Part shown: positions 34,637-64,000 of the stretch, in pieces
Layout of the letters: each line of letters starts with the position of its first letter
Numbering within the stretch: the first letter of the stretch is position 1
DNA from: Apostichopus japonicus
Lineage: Eukaryota; Echinodermata; Holothuroidea; Aspidochirotida; Stichopodidae
Assembly (NCBI RefSeq): GCF_037975245.1
Contig: NC_092577.1
Coordinates: 30,469,398 to 30,533,397, forward strand
Reading direction: 5' to 3'
DNA: 64,000 nucleotides
Notes under the pieces: generated by a model
What the model saw: only the letters and a program-made list of their open reading frames with translations
Database searches by the model: none
What the model was told of the DNA's origin: nothing
Made by a program: the position numbers and the translations under genes

Positions 34637-35580
34637 CGCTTCTCGGCCTTTTGGCTAAGATCATGTGTATCATCTGTTCCCTTTCGAGGGGAATGCACAC
34701 CTGCAGGGACGTAGCCAGGGGGGGGGGGGCAGTGGGAGCGACTGCTCCCAGTGTCGAAAATATGTTAAAAACTGTTGTATTTTGGTATGTTATTTTGTCA
34801 GTGCTCTTTCGACCTTGAATACTCGTCAGCTCCGTTAACTCGATAATAGTAGTAACATTCAGGCCTACTGATTCAGCTTCTTAGTTTGGCAGATGCAATT
34901 AGCTAAAATTAGCCTATAGCCTATTACAAGCCTGCAGTTGGCCACTGCATAATAAAACACATGCCTACCTAACCGCACTCGATGGAGTGTCACGAAACGT
35001 ATGCACAACGACTACGACAACGTGCGTTCTCATCCTTTCTATGATTCGTCATAAGTTGTTGCACGAACAGCATGTTATGAAGCTAAGCTAGCAATCGTAC
35101 GTGATACGCGCTTCCTATAAATAATTATTACACTGCTAATTATGAAAGTTAATATCATCCATCAGTTAAGTTTGTCAAATGTATTAAAGTCCAGATATTG
35201 GACAATAAACAAGAATCATCCTACTGGAATAAAATTGTAAAAGAGCACTATATGATTGTCTTTCTGATATAATATGTAAAAGATCGAACATGTAAAAGAA
35301 TAATTCAAACTGGAAACAAAATCTGCTGATAATATGATATATATGATAATGATGAAACTGGGAAAACCTTGCACCAGATCTTAGACCCCTCCCCCATATC
35401 AACCGCAAAAATGTGCCAACCCCCCCTTGCAAATTCCTGGCTACGTCGCTGCACACCTGACTGCGATCACACAGTCACAGTCCCGATGCAAGGGCGCTGG
35501 GGTTGAGAGCGGATCAGTCGTTCGGTAGTTTGGTTTTCGTGCCCAGGGAATTCCTGGGTGACTTTTCTTAAAAAAAAAAG
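34637..35580 (+). mobile_element. Retroposed element with U2 snRNA-derived 5' end, split by a hAT
   Basis: From 34636, 28 nt are identical to nucleotides 2-29 of U2 snRNA (TCGCTTCTCGGCCTTTTGGC then TAAGATCA), and 14 of the next 17 match. The branch-site-recognising GTAGTA of U2 is changed to GTATCA. The remainder is not U2. Removing the inserted hAT (34704-35451 plus one 8-bp duplicate) leaves about 188 bp ending in A10-G (to 35580). ACCCGT flanks both sides (34631-34636 and 35581-35586). A poly(A) tail plus flanking direct repeat indicates LINE-type retroposition, so this may be a SINE with a U2-derived head or a one-off chimeric retrocopy. It is not a functional U2 gene: stem-loops IIa onward and the Sm site are not recognisable. 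Confidence 0.65.
34704..35451. mobile_element. Non-autonomous hAT element F (748 bp)
   Basis: Ends are CAGGGACGTAGCCAGG (left) and CAGCGACGTAGCCAGG (read inward from the right). The exact target duplication CACACCTG is at 34696-34703 and 35452-35459. It has a G10 tract just inside the left end. No transposase frame. Confidence 0.95.
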
Positions 35581-35586
35581 ACCCGT

Positions 35587-35830
35587 TGAATGTATTTTTG
35601 CTGCAAGTTAACTCTCCTAAAGTTTATGTAAGGTCGCACAATTATGTATTTGACTGACTCCATCATTTTATCTATAAAAAAAAAATAATATGGAATAAGT
35701 CAAATAATAGTTTTCCACCATACAAAATGAACAGGTGTTCTCAATAATATTCATTGCTATTAAAAATTGCGCGTGCGCACTTCCGAATTAACGGCGCGAT
35801 CACACGGGATTAACATGCAACGACCGATCT
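35587..35830. other. AT-rich intergenic; nothing recognised
   Basis: No feature is supported between the retroposed element and the duplicated promoter block. Confidence 0.4.
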
Positions 35831-36160
35831 GACGGGCAGACAACCAATGCTAGGAATAGTACAGCATAGTAATAATACTACCCCCTATGAATAAAGCCAA
35901 TAAAAATAACCTCTCGCTACGGTCACGCGCAAATGCACATGAACTTATCATGACTTTGCATGTACACCAAAATTCTTCGTCAAACAATATCGTTGAAATC
36001 GTTTGCTGTCTAACACCTAATTCAGCAAGTTACACAAAAGATATTCCACCTTCGAAGGTCACGGTGAATTCTCTTTGCTAAGACTTAGCGGAGCCTATGG
36101 TTGTGTGGTCTTGGGAGTCCTCAATAACCACTATAAAAAGTAAAAAATCTAGAAAGGGTT
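35831..36160 (+). promoter_or_regulatory. Upstream duplicate of the PABPC copy 2 promoter-proximal block
   Basis: About 330 bp repeated at 36381-36703, offset about 550 bp, with small indels. Shared words include CAACCAATGCTAGGAATAGT (a CCAAT motif) and, at the 3' end, CACTATAAAAAG (TATA-like, 36130-36140). Copy 3 has only a short related block (about 57022-57090). Confidence 0.5.
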
Positions 36161-36380
36161 TTAACATTTGTTAAACAAAGTTGTCTCAAGACATTCGCCA
36201 GTTCAAACAGTACGTGTATGCGAATCACGACCCACTGCGTGTACGTGTATGTACATGTACATACACATACGCATAGCGTTAGCAAGAATTTCCCAATTCA
36301 GCATCAAAAGTGCAAGACCCAGCCAATGAGAAGCGAGGTATGCAAATGGTGACCTTACCGCGCTGGGAGAAAATTTCGCC

Positions 36381-36794
36381 GGCGGGCAGCCAACCAATGC
36401 TAGGAATAGTAAAGCATAGTTATTACACTACCTCCTATAAATAAAGTCAATGGAAATAACCTCTCGCTACGGTCACGCGCAAATGCACATGAACTTATCA
36501 TGACTTTGCATGTACACCAAAATCCGTCAAACAATATCGTTGAAATCGTTGGCTGTCTAACACTTCAGCAAGTTACACAAAAGATATTCCACCTTCGAAG
36601 GTAACGGTGAATTTTCTTTGCTAAGACTTAGCGGAGCCTATGGTTGTGTGGTCTTGGGAGTCCTCAATAACCACTATAAAAAGTAAAAAATCTAGAAAGG
36701 GTTAAAAAGTCGTGCAGAAAATAGTATCATTGGACTTTTTTTCTGTCGGATTGACTTTCATTTTCATTCTTTGAAGCATTTTCTTGACTTAATC
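36381..36794 (+). promoter_or_regulatory. Candidate PABPC copy 2 promoter and 5' UTR exon
   Basis: A TATA-like TATAAAAAG is at 36675-36683. A pyrimidine tract, CTTTTTTTCT (36735-36744), could be a 5'-TOP start, as is known for PABPC1 mRNAs. The block 36750-36794 (TTTCATTCTTTGAAGCATTT) is well conserved with 57155-57203 and ends in a strong donor GTAAGTATCTCC at 36795, which would splice to the 5' UTR acceptor at 38262. Start site and exon are inferred from conservation and splice signals only. Confidence 0.45.
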
Positions 36795-36925
36795 GTAAGT
36801 ATCTCCAATCTTGTTCCGCGTTTTGGATGGTGCCTAAGCTTTTAGCCTAACAATATCCTATGATATGCAACTTGCTGACGGACGATAAAAGGTGTGGTAA
36901 CATACAGCTACCCCCTGTCGCTACG

Positions 36926-37159
36926 CATAGGCATAGGAGTCCATTTTCCGTGTTAAAACTCTTCCATATTAGTAATGATTTTGGAGCAGTCGTTACAATA
37001 AAAATGATTTTGGGTACAATAATATAAGTTTAACCATTGAAAAACACATTGCAAATTATTTTCCTTTCAGTAGGTGCCCGAAAATTTTTCAGCATATTGC
37101 CCGAATTTTCACAAAAATATTTGGTTGAGGGCTATACCCCCCCTGCTCCTACGCATATT
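36926..37159. mobile_element. Small degenerate hAT-like MITE in PABPC copy 2 intron
   Basis: GCATAGGAGTCC near the left and GCGTAGGAGC read inward from the right, with imperfect flanks TCGCTACG and CCCCTACG (6 of 8 match). The interior has GCCCGAAAATTTTTCAG words shared with element C. Confidence 0.5.
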
Positions 37160-38262
37160 CCCCTACGTACATTTCAAAATTTAAAACTTGTGTGGTAAAA
37201 TGTTAATCCTTCGACTTCAGCTATTCACTGCAATTCTTAATAAAAAATTGCTAAATCTTAAACATATTTCCTCTTTCTTGGCTGATGTAGTTACTGATCA
37301 CCAGGTCGTGGCTGGCTAAGACTACCAGGATATGGTATACGTGCAAGTCAGCTTTATAATTGAACGTAACATCTTGACCAAACCATAATTTTTCTAGAGC
37401 TTTTTCCGATTGAAAACACAGACATCACATTCTCTAGCGACCAATTCCAAACATCAACAATTCTACAAGAAAAGCTGTACTTCATGACATCAAGTCTACA
37501 AGATTTGTTCTGCAGGTTCCAGCATTGACCACGAATATGAGTCGTTGTACTCCAGATGTATAGTAATCTGACCTATATGTGTATATTGAAGGCTTACTTT
37601 GATATCTTAACAGTATTACATTTGACGGACAAGAATATGAAATTTATCAGGGGCATTAGCTGGGCACAGTTATCATGAAAATGACAATGGCACCCAGGCA
37701 GAGTAATGTTCCATGTGAGAGAAAACAAACATAACCCAAAGGTACAAACATTTTATATCATTTATTCTCATTCTTGGAAAAAAGTTCATCAAATCACTTA
37801 TCATTTTTTATATTGCTTCAGACACGAACTGGCCATGAACATGGATAGGCCTGTATTAATTTGAATGTATTATTGTCATCTCAAATAACTAAATACTCTA
37901 TTGTCATTAATAAGATACATTGTTGACTGCACATTTTGTTGTAGCAAAATATTTTCATCTGGCCATAGATGATATACTTAGAAATTGATGCGCCGACTTC
38001 ATTGGTCTTATTCATCTATGTTTAAAGTATTGAGTTGGCAAAGTTCCGCGTGAACATCTAGCTGAAACGTAGCATTTTCTGCACGTGTCCACCGTTTCCT
38101 TTTGAGTTCCTTGCACAAGAAAAAACACTTAACACTCTGGCACAAAATATCAGAATCCTGTTTCTATCCAGAGGTCTTATCATAGTTTGTCTACTAATCT
38201 TTGATGTCTGGCTGATTAAGTTAGGGCCTTTTTCTTTGATTGTTATCTCCTTTTCTCTGCAG

Positions 38263-47427
<9,165 letters not shown>

Positions 47428-48054
47428 TAGTTCCTGTGAAACATGACCAGTCAGTGTTCTGTTCATCAAAGATCAGAGTTTTATAAAATCAAATATCTGA
47501 AAGAATGTTGTTGGTTTCTTGCAAGTGTATGTGTGTGACACTTTAGTTTGTATGCACGATAACTTAACAAGGGAATGATTGATCAATAGCATACTTGGTG
47601 GGTGGGTGGTCGATAATGAGTTGATCAACCCTATTGATTTTGGTGCTCATATCATGAATATTAATGAGGTCACATGGTCAAATACTTAAAATTGCAATTA
47701 TAATTATTTTAATGTGTGTGACGCTGTACTTCGCATCTTGCCTCGGTACAGTGTGTGGGTAACATTAATTGTTGTGTGTCAGTTGTGTTGCGGGCCGGGT
47801 GCTTTTTCATTTTAATCAGCCTTTACTCTATTTGCTTCTGTTTTATTCTAATTAATTTGTCACAATAGCAACTGATGACGATTGACGTATATTTGTTTTG
47901 TATAGGATTAAACCCAAAAGTTTCGTTGTTTTCCCTTGAACCTCCTTTGATGTAAATAACAAATTATATATGATTAATTTAAGAATAATTTTTTCTTTGA
48001 AAGAAGGAAGTTGGTAGATTTTTTTTCTTCTTCTTTCTTTTTTCTCACTATCAG
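47428..48054. other. 3' UTR-like and intergenic sequence after PABPC copy 2
   Basis: Collinear with 26029-27270 but shorter: a block corresponding to about 26300-26900 is missing. No gene. Confidence 0.5.
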
Positions 48055-48140
48055 TGTGAAGATGATACGAATGGTAAAGAATATAATGGCAGATAACTTT
48101 ATGCTGGAGCAGCCTAAAAGAAATCCGAGAGAAGTACTGA
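48055..48140 (+). pseudogene. Decayed PABPC exon 5 fragment, second segmental copy
   Basis: Translation CEDDTNGKEYNGR, then TAA stops. The equivalent of 27271-27356, interrupted downstream by the hAT at 48149. Confidence 0.7.
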
Positions 48141-48148
48141 GCTGAGAC

Positions 48149-48796
48149 CAAGGGCGGCGGAAGCACTTTTAATCTGGGGGGGCACCGACATCAAAGGGCA
48201 CTTTGCAGAAATTCGATTGGACTGATGCAGCCTTATATTTAGTACCCTTTATAACTCTTATTGTATTATCTTATTTGCGTATACACATCACTCCATCAAC
48301 GCCCCCCCCCCCCCCCTCAAGGAAAATATGCATACTAGCACTGCAATGTCCAATGTGCAAATTGGGAAACAAGGAACAAGTTTTCTTTTGAGACAAAATG
48401 AGGTGAAATTATGCTAGTTGCTAATGTAGGAATCTTCCAAATTAGAGTTTATTTCTTGTTAATATCTTAGCAAATTTTTCCATTCGAAATAGCTTTGAGT
48501 TTGACCCACAGAAATTCATTAGAAGTCAGGGGCGTAGCCAGGATTTGCAAAGTTGTATGCACGACTATCTGAGCGGAGCGCCACCATCAGTTTGGCGCGG
48601 AGCGTACAAGAAAAATTTTGGTTTTACAAACCCCTCAGATGGCCGGAAACGGCCCTTCCCGAGTGTTCATTCTGGTTCCCTGGCCTCTTGCTAACTTGAG
48701 ACACCTCAATTTTTATGTAGAAAAAGGGCACATTTTTAACCTGAGGAAAAGTGGGGGGCACGTGCCCCCTGTGCCCCCCCGGTTCCGCCGCCCTTG
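48149..48796. mobile_element. Non-autonomous hAT element E2 (648 bp)
   Basis: The left end is CAAGGGCGGCGGAAGC and the right end read inward is CAAGGGCGGCGGAACC. Exact target duplication GCTGAGAC is at 48141-48148 and 48797-48804. Same family and layout as E1 at 11590. The empty site is preserved in the first segmental copy near 27356-27366 (GCTGAGGC). Confidence 0.95.
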
Positions 48797-48804
48797 GCTG
48801 AGAC

Positions 48805-51269
48805 TACTTGTACGATATGCGTGAACAAAGCTCTTCAAATATTCTAACCCATTCTTTCAGAACTAAATACCAGTCCTTGATGCCAAATAATCCATGAAGA
48901 CACAGAGGAAATTATTTTACGTAAGGAATTTCGGTTGTTGCTTGCCGAGGAGCGAAAAAAGGTTCTTAGGCAACCTCTGAATTTCTGCTCAGCCTGAACC
49001 GGACTTAAACTCTTTTTATTGCAATTTTACAAGCTGATGGTTCCTTGATGAAAGCAAAAGGAACCTTTGTAATCAGGTCGGTGTGTACGTGTGCATGTGT
49101 ATGTGTGTGACACTTTAGTAGTTTGTATGCACGATAACTCAACAAGGGAATGCTTGATCAATGCCATACTTGGTGGGTGGGTGGTCTATAATGAGATGAT
49201 GAACCCTTTTGATTTTGGTGCTCATATCATGAATATTAATGAGGTCACAGGGTCAAACGTCAAAATCTTCAAATTGCAGTAACTTGGCGTCCATAAGTTG
49301 GGAGTTTCTACAAACTTGGTATGGATATATTGGTAGAACACCTATACATGCTGAGTTGATATCATGCATATTTATGAGGAGGCGGGGCAAAGCATTATTT
49401 TTGTAACAGAAGTTTACTGGATAAGGGAATGATTGGTCAATAACATACTTGGTGGGTGGGTGGTCCATGATGATGAGATAAACCCTATTGATTTTGGTGC
49501 TCATGTAATGAATATTAATGAGGTCATTGGGTCAAATGTGAAATCTTAAAATTCCAGTAACTAGACAATCATATAAGTCACAGTTTCATAAACGTGAGTT
49601 ACGTAGCCTACACAAGGCGATGTGTGTTGCAATTGATAACGTGTGTATTTATGAGGTGTGACTTTGCATTATTTAGGTAAAAACTAACAAGTTCGTATGA
49701 TTAAAAATTTCACCATATTTAGTGAGTAAGTGAACCTAATTGGGTTTTTTTTTTTGCTCATGCCATGACTAATGATGAGTTCACTGGGTGAGGAATTATA
49801 TATCAAACTGCAGTTACTTATGTGGGAAACATATGTTTGATCTTCAACTTGGATTAGTGATATTTGCAGTTAGCAGACACATGCCGATGTGTGCTACAAA
49901 TGGTTCATGCATATTTATGAAGGGCCCTGGCTAGCATTATTTGGTAACAACAGTTTGTACACATAACTTAAGGGAATGCTTCAGCATTACTCACTTGGAG
50001 TGTTCCCTATTAATCAAATCAATGAGCAGCAGCAAGGCACCATGAAATGTTTTCATTCTGGTAACATTATCTATTCTGACATGGAAAGCACGTGTCTGGC
50101 GACTAACGACCACCCACGACAGATCAGGTACGTAGCCAAGTAGGGTTGCACCACCCCCCTCCCCCCTCCTGCACCATTCGCAAAACCATTGTTACACAAG
50201 TTACTGGACACGAATGTTGTGTCCCTCCCTTAAATTGACAGTGATCTTCCAAATGGGTGAGGTGTATTTAATCATCCATGCCACCAGTAAAAATGCTAGA
50301 CTTTCCTAGTAAATGTGATCCGGGATTGAATAGGTCGATCTCTTCTCAAGAAAAAAAGAAGACTAATTGATGAAGCGGACTAAATATTCACATTTCTTAT
50401 CTCAAGATTAACAACTTACAAGAAGCAGAACATTAATACTGGTTTTTAACTATTCATGTTGATATGTAAATGATGTAAATAAATAAGAAAAGAAGCGAGT
50501 AAAGATTAAATAGTTATGAATATATAAATAAAACTGATATTTGCAACAGAAAAATGTTCTTTTGAGACAAAATAAATATCTCATTCCATTTTGCCTAGCT
50601 AGTATTGCAGTCAATATTTCCTTAGCTTTTTCTTTTTAGGAAACTTCTAACAAGCACATATTTTTCTTTCCTTTGAAAGAACAAAGACCGGCAACTTGTT
50701 ACAATGGTGCAGAAGTTGAGGAAAGGACAATATGTTTCATATATTGGTGTACTGGGGCGGACTCAGGCATAAATTGACTGCAAGCTCAGTGATCCAACCG
50801 GCAGGGCTTGGACCTTTAAACAAGGGACACATTAGTTTCTCGCGATTGATATGGCTAATGACATATCACTCCTCATTTCGTAAAGAACAGATATGATCAC
50901 ATCAATGCCATCAGCTGTTTGGAAAGTTACTGTGGGGTTTGTTGGAAAGTCTTCCCCACACATTGGTATTCTTTGGAAGTTTGTGAAAGCTTTAACGTAA
51001 AAAGATCATAAGAACTTCTAGCATATATGGGGGGGGGGGGAGTGGGGGTAGTAGGATGATGACTTTTTTGCACACCCACTTTTGGTCAACATTCTTCTAT
51101 AGAGCATATGTTGATTCTTCTCAGTTTGTCCACAAGTAAGGTCACCAGCAATCCAATTGTAGATTAAAAGGTTCACCATTGACCTGTGACTGTGAAAGAA
51201 TCTCTACCTTTTTGAACACATTTTTGCTTGTTTGTTTTAATCAATGTCTTGCTTTTCTTGAATCATGTT
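48805..51269. other. Intergenic with diverged tandem repeat, second segmental copy
   Basis: Collinear with 27364-29879: GGTGGGTGGGTGGTC satellite (49100-49560), a truncated hAT-like end CAGGTACGTAGCC at 50125, and a G10 run at 51031. No gene is called. Confidence 0.55.
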
Positions 51270-54743
<3,474 letters not shown>

Positions 54744-54786
54744 TGTGACTATCGGTCCGAAGAAACACCATACTCAAGTCAAGCCT

Positions 54787-57021
<2,235 letters not shown>

Positions 57022-57203
57022 CACCTAATTCAGCACCTTAGAGGAGCATATGGTTGTGTGGTTTTGAAAGTTCCAACAACCACCATAAATAGTAAAAAAT
57101 ATAAAAAAATATTTAAAATTCATAAAGAAAAAAGTATCAACGGGCTTTTATCTCTCAGATTGACATTTATTTTCATTCTTTGAAGCATTTTCTTGACTTT
57201 ATC
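57022..57203 (+). promoter_or_regulatory. Candidate PABPC copy 3 promoter and 5' UTR exon
   Basis: Block conserved with copy 2: GAGCATATGGTTGTGTGG, CCATAAATAG (TATA-like), an A/T-rich stretch, a pyrimidine-rich GCTTTTATCTCTC (57144-57156), then TTTCATTCTTTGAAGCATTT and donor GTAAGTATCTCC at 57204. It would splice to the acceptor before 59240. Confidence 0.45.
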
Positions 57204-59239
57204 GTAAGTATCTCCAATCTTGTTTCGCTTATGGAATGGGGCCTAAGCCTTTAGCCTAACGTTATCCTGTAATATGCCACTTGCTGACGGACGGTAAAAG
57301 GTGTGGAAACGTGCAGCCATCGCCTACGTACATTGCTATGGCGTGGCGATTGTGAAATGTGGGCAACGTTTCTAACGTTTCGCATATCGAATATTGGGTT
57401 AACATGTTTCAGAAACTCGACTTACAAATGAACATTAACGAAAAATTGTTAGCCAGTGTATATCAATTCCCAAGATTTTATATAAACGAAAGGTTCTGGT
57501 TTAGGCAGGGCCAACGAAGGCCTATTAGTAATACTCTTACGTACTTGTAAGTTGTAGCCTAGTCTATTAAACGTTACTCGCCAGTCTTCATTTTGGCTAG
57601 GCTCCATTTAGCCCACTGACGCTAGCGTTAGGCCTACCGAACATGAGGATATACGCATGGCCTTTTATCAATATCAGTTTGTCATGCCTATCAATTCAAG
57701 GTAGTGTTTCCAATTTGACAAATCAAAAACTACATTGACCCTCCCCCCCCCACCCAATTATATATATTGATAGTAAATAGGCCTACTGTGCTTATTTTAA
57801 AAGGATTCTAAATCGCTGATATTTTGACCAATAAGTAATTAACTTTGCAACTTTCATAGGCCTACAAAAGGAACAATGTTTTTGGTATCGCTATGCCTAG
57901 CCTTCTGGGTGAAATATTTTCTGATATTGAAACCTGTGCATGTTTTGTCATTGTGCATGGCATTCCTTGCAAAAATATTTGGTCAGTTTTTCCCATTCAG
58001 TATCACTCTTTGTGTGGAATGCGTTGTCAGTGTGTACTATTGGAGTTTGTGTAGTGCATTGAGTTTGAGTATTTTGCCCACTGACAATATCTATGACAAA
58101 GAGTTACAGTTAATGCTAACAGGCTGGAATAGGTCCTTTTGTACTCAGTACCGTTCACATGCTTTGTGCAGGTGTAACGCAGAGAGTGATTTTCCAAAAT
58201 TTAAAACTTGTAGGCCCTATGGTAAAATGTAAATCATGCAGTTATTCATTGCTTTTCTCAAATGGACTAAGTTTCTGAGAAAATAAGTTTGAAGGGTACC
58301 TACACTGGTATCAGATTTGTTAAAAAAGCAAGATGCCTTAATGCACAATCAGAATGTTTGCCTGTTCTCATATTGGAATAGCCAGTAACAAGATTTTATT
58401 TTTCAATTTATTTGTTACAACTGTTGTAACTACCCAAAGACCTGGACATTAAGTACATCCACACAAAGACTCGGGTAAGATAGAAAAAAAGGGGCCATGT
58501 CTGAGGAAATCCAGATGTATAGTAATCCGACCTATATGTGTATATTGAAGGTTTACTTTGATATCTACACAGTATTATAACATTTGACATACATGAATAG
58601 TTAATCTGGCATAATTTGTCAGGAGCACTAGTTGGGCACAGTTATTATGAAAATGACAATGGCACTCAGGCAGAGTAATGTTCCATGTGAGAGAAAACAC
58701 ACAAAACCCAAAGGTCCAAACATTTTGTATAATTAATTCTCATTCTTGAAAAGGGAATACATCGAATTGCTTATTATTTGTTTGCAACTGTCTTAATATT
58801 CTTCATATTGCTTCAGACATGAACTGGCCATCAACATGGATAGGCCTGTATTATTGACATCTGAAATAACTAATATACTCTATTGTTATTAAAAAGATAC
58901 ATTGTTGACTGCCCATTTGTAGTAGCAAAATTATTTTCATTTGGCCATAAATGATATCCGTAGAAATTTATGTGCCGACTTCATGGCAATGATGGTCTAA
59001 TGCGATCTACGTGAAAGTATTCGGTTGGCAAATTTCCGCGCGAACATCTAGCCGAAACTTAGTTTATTCTGCACATATCGCCTGTTTCCTTTTGAGTTCC
59101 CTGTGCAAGAAAAAACACTCAACACTCTGCACAAAATATCAGAATCCTGTTTCTATCCAGAGTTTGTCTACTAATTTTTGATGTCTGGCTGATTAATTTA
59201 GGGCCTTTTTCTTTGATTGTTATCTCCTTTTCTCTGCAG
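57204..59239 (+). other. 5' UTR intron of PABPC copy 3
   Basis: Largely collinear at its 3' half (58200-59239) with 37180-38262 in copy 2. A 118-codon open frame at 57876-58232 has no recognisable motif and lies in this intron, so it is not called a gene. Confidence 0.5.
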
Positions 59240-63832
<4,593 letters not shown>

Positions 63833-64000
63833 GTAAGTTATTTGGCTTGTTGATTCATGTGTATTTTTCATGCCCCCTCTACTTCGTTGCTTTTCTCCAG
63901 TGTAGGTTTATGGGCATGCGCAAAGTTGGCCAGGCGCCCCTAGGTAGATTCCTTGCAAATTACCATTCATCTATCAATGGATTGTGCATATCCCAAAGAC
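63833..64000 (+). other. Start of PABPC copy 3 intron 7, truncated by window end
   Basis: Follows the donor at 63833 and matches 45650-45820 of copy 2. Confidence 0.7.

Noticed and set aside
34636-34680. A functional U2 snRNA gene
   Set aside because: Only about the first 45 nt match; the branch-recognition sequence is altered and the Sm site and later stem-loops are not recognisable. A poly(A) tail and target repeat favour retroposition.
57876-58232. 118-codon + strand frame in the PABPC copy 3 leader intron
   Set aside because: No motif and no support in the matching part of copy 2; hydrophobic AT-rich composition is expected by chance.

Overview
This is a eukaryotic nuclear window, most likely from a marine invertebrate deuterostome. 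The guess of an echinoderm rests on overall impression: AT-rich intron-bearing genes, a tRNA-headed SINE, a Tx1/L1-like LINE, abundant hAT DNA transposons, and satellites built on AGGTCA half-sites. The species cannot be fixed from the sequence. There are no bacterial-type genes, CRISPR arrays or operons.

Layout. (1) About 1-9 kb holds the last three coding exons (TM2 to C-tail) of an adhesion-type (class B2) GPCR on the + strand, with minisatellites in its intron and probable 3' UTR. (2) About 9.9-17.4 kb is a transposon nest. A decayed Ty3/Gypsy-like gag-pol is split by a hAT element (10244-14280). That element holds a second hAT (11021-12634), which holds a third (11590-12247), and another hAT lies at 15323-16821. 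Every insertion has an exact 8-bp target duplication. (3) About 17.4-64 kb is a tandem array of a two-gene unit: a cytoplasmic poly(A)-binding protein gene (PABPC, +) and the meiotic gene REC114 (-).

The array contains a broken PABPC copy 1 (17.4-26.0 kb), REC114 copy 1 (29.9-32.7 kb), a second TE cluster (33.4-35.6 kb), PABPC copy 2 (about 36.7-47.4 kb), REC114 copy 2 (51.3-54.7 kb), and PABPC copy 3 (about 57.1 kb past the window end). REC114 and the next PABPC are head to head. PABPC and the following REC114 are tail to tail.

The PABPC copies have diverged in architecture while keeping reading frame. Copy 3 looks like a normal four-RRM gene but runs off the window. Copy 2 has lost most of RRM1 through an in-frame genomic deletion and goes from the linker straight to a short terminal exon, with no MLLE (PABC) domain. 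Copy 1 has lost its RRMs but has amplified its 3' exons into a tandem linker/MLLE module array; each module is 414 nt, exactly 138 codons, so any number of modules stays in frame. REC114 copy 2 is complete (six exons, 234 codons). REC114 copy 1 has lost exon 2 (84 nt), again without a frameshift.

The TE cluster at 33-35.6 kb includes what looks like a retroposed element with a U2 snRNA-derived 5' end, a poly(A) tail and a short target duplication. It was later split by a 748-bp hAT element. All family assignments come from reading translated sequence and motifs; no database search or expression data were available.
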